Source: Bacteroidales bacterium
Lineage (GTDB): Bacteria > Bacteroidota > Bacteroidia > Bacteroidales > UBA932
Assembly: GCA_016285455.1 (NCBI GenBank)
Contig: JAEEQS010000005.1
Location: 1 to 64,000 of the forward strand
Length of the DNA stretch: 64,000 nucleotides
Direction: 5' to 3'
Shown here: in pieces, positions 8,355 to 16,157 of the stretch
How positions within the stretch are numbered: position 1 is the first letter of the stretch
Layout of the letters: every line of letters starts with the position of its first letter
Notes under the pieces: generated by a model
What the model was told of the DNA's origin: nothing
Database searches by the model: none
Seen by the model: only the letters and a program-made list of their open reading frames with translations
Made by a program: the position numbers and the translations under genes

Positions 8355-8385
8355 AATGGTTTGGGTTCTGCAATACCTACGGTAA

Positions 8386-8568
8386 AATAATTGTTCATTT
8401 CCGGACGATTCCAGAATTGTACAGGGTAAATTTTACCGGTTTCCTGATAAAAGTAAAACTCTTGACTATCTACGCATTTCCGCTCCCATTGCGGAGGCAC
8501 AAGATAATCAAGAGTTGTTAACTGCTGTAAAGATAATTGAAGGATTCGAAAATCCCCAAATACCATAG
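8386..8568 (+). pseudogene. Possible 3' gene remnant overlapping repeat copy 3
   Basis: After an in-frame TAA at 8383 the plus frame is open to a TAG at 8566-8568. It reads through the repeat into a helical, protein-like stretch (residues include TLDYLRISAPIAEAQ and LLTAVKIIEGFENP). It has no plausible ATG, so it may be the 3' end of a broken gene. A competing 80-codon ORF on the minus strand (8324-8566) also spans the repeat, and I cannot choose between them. The segment ends 2 bp before the htpG stop codon. Confidence 0.3.
8393..8439 (+). repeat. 47-bp interspersed repeat, copy 3
   Basis: Identical to copy 2. Unlike copies 1 and 2, the sequence after it diverges at once and leads into a short open stretch rather than a gene with an ATGGAAGAGA start. 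Confidence 0.85.
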
Positions 8569-8570
8569 AT

Positions 8571-10580
8571 TTATTTCAAAAGGCTGAGGCTGCGGGAGAC
8601 AAAGTCTGAAAGCTGCTTGCCTTTGAGCATGCCGTTGGCAAGAAGGGCAAGGTCTGAGATTTGCTTGAGGAGGGTGTTGCCTCTTCCGAAGTCTCGCATC
8701 AGGTCTCTCTTCTGGTCCTGGAGGCTGGTCAGGGTGGAGTTGAGCTTGGTTCGCTTGTCCTTCATTTCCTGAGGGATATCCTCGTCCTTTTTGTTCTTGG
8801 TGTCTTTGTCTATGAGGTCAAGGGCGTCTTTTACGTTGGCTATCTGAGCCTTGAGGTCGTTGGCCTTGGTTTCGGTTGCTTCGTCTTTCTGCTTTATGAT
8901 CTGCTTAACCAGAGGGTTTTCAACGTTGAGCTTGAGGGTGTAGGAGTCTGGCATCTCGCCGTAGAAGTTAAGGCCTCCGCCAAGGGAACTCATCTCCTTG
9001 TAGCGGCGCATGAACTCATTCTGGGTAATAAGCAGAGGAGCGCCATTTTCGCCCATATTCTCGGCCTGGAGGGTATATCTGCCTTCTTCAGGAAGAACGG
9101 CCGCAAAAGCATACTCCAAATCAAGCTCCTCGCCTTCTTTGAGCTCAGGCTTCTTGCTGTCTTCCTTCTTTATGAGGTTTTCTATGCTGTCGGAATCTAC
9201 GCGGGCAAATTTGGAGTCCTTGATCTTGGTCTCCAGCAGGTTAACGAAGTGCGCGTCCAACTGGCTGTCGAACAGCAGAACCTGGTAGCCTTTGTTCTTG
9301 GCGGCCTCTATGTATTGGTACTGGGCTACGGCGTCTGTGGCGTAGAGGTAAACAATCTTCTTGTCCTTGTCTTTCTGCTCTTTTTCAATGAGTTTGTTGT
9401 AGTCGTCGTAGTTGAGGTATTTGCCGTCTGTAGTCTTGAAGAGGGCAAACTTCAGGGCCCTTTCGCAGAACTTCTCATCGGTGAGCATACCATATTCTAT
9501 GAAGAGTTTCAGGTTATCCCACTTGCTCTCGAATTCCTCCTTCTTTTCCTTGGAGATTTCTTCCAGACGGTCTGCAACTTTCTTTGTGATGTAGGTGGAG
9601 ATCTTCTTGACGTTGGCATCGGCCTGGAGGTAGCTTCTGGAAACGTTAAGAGGGATGTCTGGAGAGTCGATCACGCCGTAGAGCAGGGTAAGGAACTCAG
9701 GTACAATGTTCTCCACCTGATCGGTGACGAACATCTGGTTGCAGTAGAGCTGGATACGGTCCTTTGAGATGTCCATACGGTCCTTGATCTTCGGGAAATA
9801 GAGGATGCCCGTGAGGTTGAACGGATAATCCACGTTCAGGTGGATCCAGAACAGAGGGTCTTCCTTCATAGGGTAGAGCTTGCGGTAGAAATCCAGATAC
9901 TCTTCATCTTTGATTTCACTTGGAGTCTTGGCCCAGAGTGGCTCTGAGTCGTTGATTATATCCTTGCCAAAAGCAATCTTGACTGGCATGAACTTGCAGT
10001 ACTTATTAAGGAGCTCCTCAACCTTCTGCTTGGCGGAGAATTCCTTGCTGTCGTCATCCAGGTAGAGGGTAATCTTGGTGCCGCGGTCATCTTTCTTGCA
10101 CTCTTCCATCGTGAACTCCGGACTGCCGTCGCAGCTCCACTTGACGCCTTTGCTGCCTTCCTTGTAGCTCAGCGATTCGATTTCCACCTTCTTGGAAACC
10201 ATAAAGGCGGAGTAGAAGCCCAGGCCGAAATGGCCGATAATGCTGTCTATCTGATCTTTGTACTTTTCCAGGAACTCTCCGGCGGAGGAGAATGCTATCT
10301 GGTTGATGTACTTGTCTATCTCTTCTGCGGTCATTCCGATACCTCGGTCTGTAATGGTGAGGATGTTCTTCTTCTCGTTGGCCTCTATGCGGATGGTGGT
10401 GTCTCCCATCTCTCCCTTAAACTCTCCCTTGCCGGCTATGGCGCCCAGCTTCTGGGTTGCATCTACAGCGTTGGCTACCAGTTCCCTGAGGAAAATCTCA
10501 TGGTCAGAATACAGGAACTTCTTTATTACGGGGAATATGTTTTCCGTAGTTACCCCGATCTGTCCTTTTGTCTTTGTCAT
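8571..10580 (-). CDS. htpG: Molecular chaperone HtpG (Hsp90)
   Basis: A 669-aa cytosolic ATP-dependent chaperone that remodels client proteins. The N-terminal GHKL ATPase motifs are intact: FLRELVANAVDA with the catalytic Glu and Mg-binding Asn, DRGIGM, and the GHFGLGFYSAFMV lid region. These are followed by the middle domain (WIHLNVDYPFNLTGILYFP) and the C-terminal dimerisation domain. The C-terminal region has a Lys/Asp-rich stretch (KDEDIPQEMKDKRTKL). Length is somewhat above E. coli HtpG, as is usual in Bacteroidetes. It marks the return to ordinary chromosomal composition after the accessory region. An intact frame with no oddities. Confidence 0.97.
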   Translation of the reverse strand: MTKTKGQIGVTTENIFPVIKKFLYSDHEIFLRELVANAVDATQKLGAIAGKGEFKGEMGDTTIRIEANEKKNILTITDRGIGMTAEEIDKYINQIAFSSAGEFLEKYKDQIDSIIGHFGLGFYSAFMVSKKVEIESLSYKEGSKGVKWSCDGSPEFTMEECKKDDRGTKITLYLDDDSKEFSAKQKVEELLNKYCKFMPVKIAFGKDIINDSEPLWAKTPSEIKDEEYLDFYRKLYPMKEDPLFWIHLNVDYPFNLTGILYFPKIKDRMDISKDRIQLYCNQMFVTDQVENIVPEFLTLLYGVIDSPDIPLNVSRSYLQADANVKKISTYITKKVADRLEEISKEKKEEFESKWDNLKLFIEYGMLTDEKFCERALKFALFKTTDGKYLNYDDYNKLIEKEQKDKDKKIVYLYATDAVAQYQYIEAAKNKGYQVLLFDSQLDAHFVNLLETKIKDSKFARVDSDSIENLIKKEDSKKPELKEGEELDLEYAFAAVLPEEGRYTLQAENMGENGAPLLITQNEFMRRYKEMSSLGGGLNFYGEMPDSYTLKLNVENPLVKQIIKQKDEATETKANDLKAQIANVKDALDLIDKDTKNKKDEDIPQEMKDKRTKLNSTLTSLQDQKRDLMRDFGRGNTLLKQISDLALLANGMLKGKQLSDFVSRSLSLLK

Positions 10581-10617
10581 ATAGTTATTGTTTTTGTTAT
10601 TTCTTCTGTTTTGGGAA

Positions 10618-10662
10618 TAAAAAAACCTCCCGATGGTGTTTCAATCTTTGTACCATCGGGAG
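10618..10662 (-). terminator. Rho-independent terminator for the sigma / anti-sigma / GIN operon
   Basis: CTCCCGATGG (10627-10636) pairs with CCATCGGGAG (10653-10662). On the minus strand the stem is followed by a run of T (plus-strand A run at 10619-10625). It lies about 50 bp downstream of the GIN-domain gene stop. Confidence 0.85.
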
Positions 10663-10666
10663 AGTT

Positions 10667-10681
10667 GTGACAATTTGTCAC
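10667..10681. repeat. 15-bp palindrome GTGACA-ATT-TGTCAC
   Basis: Perfect 6-bp arms around ATT, located between the GIN-domain gene stop and its terminator. It could be an extra 3' stem that protects the mRNA. No nearby promoter suggests an operator role. Confidence 0.5.
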
Positions 10682-10715
10682 TATGAAAAAATTGATTTGC
10701 TTTGGTGTCTGGTTA

Positions 10716-12080
10716 TTAATTTGTCTTTGGAGTATATTTTCCTCCGTATTTATTATACGGCTCAGGCCTTCTTTGTCCAGAAGTAATGCCTCTGTAGCCT
10801 GGATCTGTATATCTGAGGTTTTTGTTGCCAGCCTGCAAATAATTGTTGTCTTTGAAATGGATAGGCACAATAACTTCGCAAGGCACGGCCTCATCTCCCG
10901 AATATGATGGAGTTATATGCTTTTTACGTATAAGATTGCGGCATTGGTTGATTAGCTTGTTGTCCAAATCATTGTTTCCTGTAGATTTAACTATTGAAGC
11001 CTCTTTCAAAGAGCCGTCTGCATTGATCTTGAATAGGACTTCCGGATAATAATCAGTATTGCGGTTTGTGCGGTCGCTGTGCCATCCGTAAAGACCGTTA
11101 TCTTCAAAGTACTGGGCTACAGCTTGTTTGAAAGGCTTGCCTTTGAACATAGGCGCAGTAGCTGAAGATGCCGTAGGCTTGTTTTCCTTAGCCTTTCGGC
11201 TTACGGAGGCGCCGCGGCTTCTTTCAAGTATTACCTTGTCCGGGTCACCGATGTACTTGAGGGTGGAGGCTCCGCTGACTTCTCCGCTGATTTCCTTCTT
11301 CACGCCGATTTCCGTCTTGGCGGCTCCGCTCAGCTCAACCTTGGCGGTCTTTGTCTGGAAGCTGTCTCCTTCAAAGTTAGAAGCTCCGCTGCACTCCATA
11401 ACGGTCTTGTCCGCTACCCCCTTGATATTGAGCTTGGACGCTCCGCTTATGTCTGCCTTGAGTTCGTCTATAGAATATGTAAGGAAGAGTTTGGACGCTC
11501 CGCTGGCATCTATATTCATAAAGCTGCAGTTTCCGGTTGAAACAAGCTCAGCTGCGCCGCTGGCGTCTATATTCAGCCTGTCTGCGCTGAGTTTGCTCAG
11601 CCTGACCTTGGAAGCTCCGCTGATGTCTATGTCGCAAGACTTCTCGGAGTAATTGTCTTTGACATTGAGGGTTGCGGCTCCGCTAAGATCTATGACACGG
11701 AGAGCTGAAAGCCCAACGGTAACCTTTACAGGGCCCTTAAGGTTCTTGCTGCGAGAAGGCCATCTTGTTCCTCCAAAGCTGTAGCCGTTCTCGATTCTGA
11801 GAGTCAGAACGCCGCCGCTTTCGCTGACTATAACGTGTTCCAGGGTTTTGGCCGGAGCTGAAATGGTAACCTTGCCGCGGTTGTCGTCTGTTGCTGTAAT
11901 TTCAAATACGCTGCCAGCCTTGATTCCGGTCAGAGTTGAGAACTTGTATGTCTTTGTGGCGAGGCTTTCATCTGCCTTGCCGTCTGATTTTACCACAATC
12001 ACCTTGCCGCCTTGGGAGTAGAGGCTTGCGGAAAACAATGTTGCTCCTGCTATAAGCAATGCTGCAAAAATCTTTTTCAT
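10716..12080 (-). CDS. Exported GIN-domain (DUF2807) protein with a C-terminal TonB-C-like domain
   Basis: A 454-aa protein with a cleavable signal peptide (MKKIFAALLIAGATLFSASL then YSQ). Residues of about 100-300 are a DUF2807/GIN head domain: a repeated strand motif centred on SGAS or SGAA recurs about ten times and predicts a right-handed beta-helix. Residues of about 320-415 resemble the TonB C-terminal fold (PEVLFKINADGSLKEASIVKSTGNNDLDNKLI), but no transmembrane anchor or proline-rich spacer typical of TonB precedes them. The tail is Gly/Tyr/Arg rich. It is the last gene of an ECF sigma / anti-sigma operon (40 bp after the anti-sigma gene), so it is probably a target or a sensor component of that system. 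Function unknown. Confidence 0.75.
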   Translation of the reverse strand: MKKIFAALLIAGATLFSASLYSQGGKVIVVKSDGKADESLATKTYKFSTLTGIKAGSVFEITATDDNRGKVTISAPAKTLEHVIVSESGGVLTLRIENGYSFGGTRWPSRSKNLKGPVKVTVGLSALRVIDLSGAATLNVKDNYSEKSCDIDISGASKVRLSKLSADRLNIDASGAAELVSTGNCSFMNIDASGASKLFLTYSIDELKADISGASKLNIKGVADKTVMECSGASNFEGDSFQTKTAKVELSGAAKTEIGVKKEISGEVSGASTLKYIGDPDKVILERSRGASVSRKAKENKPTASSATAPMFKGKPFKQAVAQYFEDNGLYGWHSDRTNRNTDYYPEVLFKINADGSLKEASIVKSTGNNDLDNKLINQCRNLIRKKHITPSYSGDEAVPCEVIVPIHFKDNNYLQAGNKNLRYTDPGYRGITSGQRRPEPYNKYGGKYTPKTN

Positions 12081-12120
12081 ATCATTTAAGTTTTTAATTT
12101 TCAGTTGGTTGCTATTTGTT

Positions 12121-12651
12121 TTATTCGTTTTCGTGGTTCATCGCCATAAAGGTCTGAATCTTCTTCAGGCCTTCCATCTTACGGTTATAGTATTCCTTTA
12201 TGATCTGCTGCTTTTCCTTCTTGGAAAGGTTTTCCGGAAGCTGAAGGGCCATAAGGCCATCTTCGTCGCTGAGTATAGAGGAAATTGAGTAGCTCAAGTC
12301 GTCCAGCTCTTCTGAAGACAGATTGGCTCCGTCTTCAAGCAACTGGTTTCCCAGAGCCTGTAGAGAGTTGACATAATTGTTCTCCATCAGCCTTATAGAG
12401 GAATCCGGATTGTTTTTGCCAAGGAAAAGCACCAGGGCCAGAACACAGAGGGCCGGTGAGATTACCCAGGCGGCCTTTTTGCCTGCAGAGCTGTCGCTGA
12501 GCCAATTTCCGATCCTTTGTATTAGAGATGGCTTTGCCTGGTTTTCAAGCTTTTGCATAAACCTTTCCTTGTGGCCTTGCGGCATCTGTATTTCTTCTGT
12601 TTCCATTCGGTTCTGCTCAAAGAGCTCCTCCAGTTTGTCCTTTGTTGTCAT
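12121..12651 (-). CDS. Putative membrane anti-sigma factor
   Basis: A 176-aa protein with a charged cytosolic N-terminus (about 60 residues, including MPQGHKERFMQKLE), one membrane segment (AAWVISPALCVLALVLFLG, about residues 59-77) and an acidic outer domain of about 95 residues. Its start codon overlaps the stop codon of the ECF sigma gene by 4 bp (ATGA type), which indicates translational coupling. That topology and position are those of an anti-sigma factor that holds the sigma at the membrane. It lacks a recognisable zinc (ZAS) motif, so the assignment rests on context. Confidence 0.65.
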   Translation of the reverse strand: MTTKDKLEELFEQNRMETEEIQMPQGHKERFMQKLENQAKPSLIQRIGNWLSDSSAGKKAAWVISPALCVLALVLFLGKNNPDSSIRLMENNYVNSLQALGNQLLEDGANLSSEELDDLSYSISSILSDEDGLMALQLPENLSKKEKQQIIKEYYNRKMEGLKKIQTFMAMNHENE

Positions 12652-13160
12652 AAACTTATTCCCTCCTTTTTGAGACTGACAGAAAGCATCTGCCGCCCCC
12701 TCATAAATTTGCTTCTTATGGAACTTTCGTTCAACGATGTTATTTGCGCTATCTCTTGGTAGTCATACCCTTCTATAAGCTTCAGGGAGACTATCTGCCG
12801 GCAGCTCTCCGGAAGGCAGGCAATTAGGCTTATTATCCTTCCGATCAGCCCTTTTTGAGTCTTTTCCTCCTCTGGTATGCCGTCTTCCTCCGCATCCGCG
12901 TTCTTTAGCTCCTGGCTAAGAGACTTCTGGCGCTGCCTTTTTCTCAGAATGTCCAGACACCGGTTTACGCAGCTTTTGTAAAGGAAGCCTCCAATGTTGT
13001 CTATCTTGCTGATATCCTGAGTGGTGCAAACCTTCAAAAGCGTGTCTTGCATAACATCTTCCGCTTCCTGGGCATTTCCCAGAATACGGTATGAGGCAAG
13101 ATACAGCTTGCGGGAGTACTCGTCGTAAATGCTTTCAATTATGCCGGCGTCTGTCTTCAT
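12648..13160 (-). CDS. ECF-type RNA polymerase sigma factor
   Basis: A 170-aa sigma-70 family protein with region 2 (YDEYSRKLYLASYRILGN, AEDVMQDTLLKV) and region 4 helix-turn-helix (LPESCRQIVSLKLIEGYDYQEIAQI, ESSIRSKFMRGRQML). It has no region 1 or 3, as in ECF sigmas. It would direct transcription of a small regulon, probably including its own operon and the GIN-domain gene downstream. It heads the operon, is translationally coupled to the anti-sigma gene, and is divergent from pruA with about 100 bp between the two starts. The stimulus is not deducible. Confidence 0.92.
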   Translation of the reverse strand: MKTDAGIIESIYDEYSRKLYLASYRILGNAQEAEDVMQDTLLKVCTTQDISKIDNIGGFLYKSCVNRCLDILRKRQRQKSLSQELKNADAEEDGIPEEEKTQKGLIGRIISLIACLPESCRQIVSLKLIEGYDYQEIAQITSLNESSIRSKFMRGRQMLSVSLKKEGISL

Positions 13161-13188
13161 TCCACAATAATGACGGATGTATTTTTGC

Positions 13189-13223
13189 TTTGTTGCAATT
13201 TAGGCATTAAAGAAGTAAATTTG
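13189..13223 (+). promoter_or_regulatory. Bacteroidetes-type promoter for pruA
   Basis: A perfect -7 box TAAATTTG at 13216-13223 with TTTG at 13189-13192 (23-bp spacing) or TTG at 13193-13195 (20 bp). The predicted transcript starts about 35 bp before the ATG at 13263, which argues against the upstream start at 13170. Confidence 0.65.
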
Positions 13224-13262
13224 TGTGCATTGTTTAAGAAATATCAATCAAAAGAACTTTAT

Positions 13263-14900
13263 ATGAACAATTCTATTTTCAGTTTTCCGGTTCCAGCCAA
13301 CGAGCCTGTAAAGGGCTATCTGCCTGGAAGTCCGGAACGTATCGCTATTGACGCGGAACTTAAAAGGCAAAGCAAGACCGTTATTGAAATACCTCTTATC
13401 ATAGGAGGCAAGGAAATCAAGACTGGCAATATAGGTCAAGTGGTTGAGCCGCACAACCATAAGCACGTGCTTGCACATTACCACAAAGCCGGGGAGAAAG
13501 AGGTTCAGATGGCAGTGGATGCTGCAATGAAGGCCCATAAGGCCTGGGCAGAAACCCCTTGGACCACAAGAGCCGCGATCCTTCTCAAGGCCGCAGACCT
13601 GATAGCAGGAAAATACAGGGCTTTGATCAACGCAGCCTGCATGCTGGGCCAGAGCAAGAATATGTTCCAGGCAGAAATAGACTCCGCCTGCGAGCTGATA
13701 GACTTCCTGCGCTACAATGCCGCATACGCATCAGAGATTTACGCAATGCAGCCAAAATGCGCGCCTGGCCAGATTAACTCTATGGAATACAGGCCGCTGG
13801 AAGGCTTTATCCTGGCCGTTACTCCGTTCAATTTTACATCTATTGCATCCAACCTGAATATGACTCCTGTGCTGATGGGCAACACCACCGTATGGAAGCC
13901 GTCTACAACAGCTCTGCTGTCTAACTACTATGTAATGAAGGTATTTATGGAGGCCGGTCTGCCTGCGGGAGTCGTTAACTTTGTTCCTGGCCCTGGCTCC
14001 GTTATCGGAAAGGTTGCCTGCGCTTCTCCTGATCTGGGCGGTATCCATTTCACCGGTTCAACCGGAACGTTCCAGGGACTGTGGAAGACTGTTGGCGTTA
14101 ACATAGACAAATACAAGACCTATCCTCGCCTGGTTGGAGAAACCGGCGGAAAGGACTTCATCTTTGTTCACAAGAGCGCAGATGCTGAGGCCGTTGCAAA
14201 CGCCGCATTCTGCGGGGCATTTGAGTTTGCAGGCCAGAAGTGTTCTGCCGCCAGCCGTATGTACTGCCCTAAGAGCCTGTGGCCTAAGGTCCTGAAGGGA
14301 ATGAAAGACAGGTGCGCAAAGGTTAAAGTAGGGGATGTTCTTGATCCTGAGAACTTTGTGAACGCAGTTATAGATGAGCCTTCTTTCGACAATATTGCAA
14401 AGGCTATCAACTACGCCAAGAGAAGCAAAGACGCAGAGATCGTTATCGGCGGCCAGTGCGACAAGAGCGTAGGATACTTCATCCAGCCAACCGTAATCCT
14501 TGCCAAGAAACCTCATTTCAAGACAATGGAAGAGGAATTGTTCGGTCCGGTTCTGACCGTGTATGTATATGAAGACAAGGATCTTGACAAGACTCTTGAG
14601 CTCTTGGACACCACATCTCCATACGGCCTTACTGGTTCCGTATTCGGTCAGGACAGGATAGCCTGCGACTACATTGCAGACAAGCTGCGTTACTGCGCCG
14701 GAAACTTCTACATCAACGACAAGCCAACAGGAGCAGTAGTAGGCCTGCAGCCATTCGGAGGCAGCCGCGCGTCCGGTACAAACGACAAGGCCGGAAGCTC
14801 ATTCAACCTTATGAGATGGGTTACATCCAGAGCCATCAAGGAGACTCTTGTTTCTCCAACAGCCTGGAAGTATTCATATATGAAAAAAGACACAAAATAA
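13263..14900 (+). CDS. pruA: L-glutamate gamma-semialdehyde (1-pyrroline-5-carboxylate) dehydrogenase
   Basis: This cytosolic NAD-dependent enzyme oxidises glutamate semialdehyde/P5C to glutamate, the second step of proline (and ornithine) breakdown. The 545-aa product matches the group of about 540 aa typical of Bacteroidetes and mitochondria. The aldehyde dehydrogenase catalytic Cys327 (AGQKCSAASR) and Glu293 (VGETGGKDF) are present, along with the cofactor segment TPFNFTSIASN. The C-terminus (LQPFGGSRASGTNDKAG) is also typical. The start MNNSIFSFPVP was chosen because a -7 box lies just upstream. It is followed 10 bp later by an M19 dipeptidase, suggesting a peptide and amino-acid catabolism operon. 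No proline dehydrogenase is in the window. Confidence 0.95.
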   Translation: MNNSIFSFPVPANEPVKGYLPGSPERIAIDAELKRQSKTVIEIPLIIGGKEIKTGNIGQVVEPHNHKHVLAHYHKAGEKEVQMAVDAAMKAHKAWAETPWTTRAAILLKAADLIAGKYRALINAACMLGQSKNMFQAEIDSACELIDFLRYNAAYASEIYAMQPKCAPGQINSMEYRPLEGFILAVTPFNFTSIASNLNMTPVLMGNTTVWKPSTTALLSNYYVMKVFMEAGLPAGVVNFVPGPGSVIGKVACASPDLGGIHFTGSTGTFQGLWKTVGVNIDKYKTYPRLVGETGGKDFIFVHKSADAEAVANAAFCGAFEFAGQKCSAASRMYCPKSLWPKVLKGMKDRCAKVKVGDVLDPENFVNAVIDEPSFDNIAKAINYAKRSKDAEIVIGGQCDKSVGYFIQPTVILAKKPHFKTMEEELFGPVLTVYVYEDKDLDKTLELLDTTSPYGLTGSVFGQDRIACDYIADKLRYCAGNFYINDKPTGAVVGLQPFGGSRASGTNDKAGSSFNLMRWVTSRAIKETLVSPTAWKYSYMKKDTK

Positions 14901-14910
14901 TCATAGAATA

Positions 14911-16041
14911 ATGGCAAAATCTGTACATCAGCTCCATATGGAGGCAATGGTTGTAGATACCCATTGCGACACTCCGCTCAGGATAGATGAAGAGCACGCA
15001 GACCTCGGCGTAAGGAGCAACGAGGGGCACAACGATTTCATCAGGATGAAAGAAGGCGGTCTGGACCTTATGTTCTACGCCATCTTCACCCGCGTAAGGC
15101 TCACTCCAGACCAGTCTACCGTTCAGGCAGTCAGGCTGATAGGAGAAACCAAGGATATGATTGCCGCCAACCGCGACAAGGTAGCGCTGGCATATTCAGT
15201 GCGCCACGCCCGCCAGATCAAGAAGAGCGGCCGAGGAGCCATAATGCTGGGAATGGAAAACGGTTCACCGATCCAGAACGACCTGGCTCTCCTGCACGAG
15301 TTCTACCGTATGGGAGTACGCTACATAACTCTCTGCCATTGCGCGCATAACCAACTCTGCGACAGCTGCGCTCCAAAGGAGGCTCAGTGGCACGGCCTTT
15401 CACCTTTCGGAAAGAAGGTTGTAGCCGAGATGAACCGCCTGGGAATGATAGTGGACGTAAGCCATCTTTCAGACGAGTCTTTCTACGACTGCCTTAAATA
15501 TTCCAAGGCTCCAATAGTAGCCACACATTCCTGCTGCAGAGCGCTTTGCAAGCATCCTAGGAATATGACAGACAAGATGATAAAAGACCTTGCCAAGGCC
15601 GGCGGAGTAATCCAGATCAACTTCTATCCTGCTTTCCTCAGCGATGCCTACGGCACAGACGAATACTTCGACGCTGCAGACCGCTACGACGCTTCGATGA
15701 AGGCATACTGGAGAAGCGGCAAAAAGGGTAAGAAAGAAATCGCTGAGTTCAAGAAGCAGACCGCTTACATAAAGAAGAACTTCCCATCTCCTTCATACAA
15801 GCTTCTGGTTGACCACATTGAGCACGTAATTGACCTTGTTGGAATAGATTACGTAGGTCTTGGTTCAGACTATGACGGAATCGAGATGCCTCCAATCGGC
15901 CTTGAGGACGTAAGCAAGTTCGAGGTCATTACCCGTGAGCTCCGCCACCGCGGATACTCAGACGAGGACATCAAGAAGGTTCTCGGAGAAAACTTCCTCC
16001 GTGCCTTTACACAGGTTGAAGACATGGCACTTACATTCTAG
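14911..16041 (+). CDS. Membrane dipeptidase family (peptidase M19)
   Basis: A 376-aa zinc dipeptidase of the renal dipeptidase family, which cleaves dipeptides including some with D-residues at the C-terminal side. Metal-binding features are visible: the HxD pair in VVDTHCDTP, LGMENG with the bridging Glu, and the His residues in DVSHLSD and ATHSC. GLGSDYDG follows near the end. There is no signal peptide, so it is probably cytosolic despite the family name. It is 10 bp downstream of pruA with no promoter between them. A normal, intact member that fits a peptide-fermenting lifestyle. Confidence 0.92.
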   Translation: MAKSVHQLHMEAMVVDTHCDTPLRIDEEHADLGVRSNEGHNDFIRMKEGGLDLMFYAIFTRVRLTPDQSTVQAVRLIGETKDMIAANRDKVALAYSVRHARQIKKSGRGAIMLGMENGSPIQNDLALLHEFYRMGVRYITLCHCAHNQLCDSCAPKEAQWHGLSPFGKKVVAEMNRLGMIVDVSHLSDESFYDCLKYSKAPIVATHSCCRALCKHPRNMTDKMIKDLAKAGGVIQINFYPAFLSDAYGTDEYFDAADRYDASMKAYWRSGKKGKKEIAEFKKQTAYIKKNFPSPSYKLLVDHIEHVIDLVGIDYVGLGSDYDGIEMPPIGLEDVSKFEVITRELRHRGYSDEDIKKVLGENFLRAFTQVEDMALTF

Positions 16042-16083
16042 CGGGCGTTTCTTGTAATTCGCCTATAAATAGGTAGTTATAAT

Positions 16084-16116
16084 ATTGAAGGGTATCCGGA
16101 AAAGATACCCTTCAAT
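16084..16116. terminator. Bidirectional terminator between the M19 dipeptidase and serine hydrolase genes
   Basis: ATTGAAGGGTATC (16084-16096) pairs perfectly with GATACCCTTCAAT (16104-16116) around a 7-base loop. It lies between convergent genes. The T tract on each side is weak, but placement and stem fit a shared terminator. Confidence 0.75.
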
Positions 16117-16157
16117 TGTTTATATGCTTGTTTGTCAAGCAGAAGCGAAAAACGCTG

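Noticed and set aside
6529-8439. CRISPR array
   Set aside because: Only three repeats with 500-1300 bp between them, and no cas genes.
8661-9767. Long plus-strand ORF (368 codons) inside htpG
   Set aside because: Antisense shadow of a clear Hsp90 gene; composition is Val/Leu/Phe biased with no domain.
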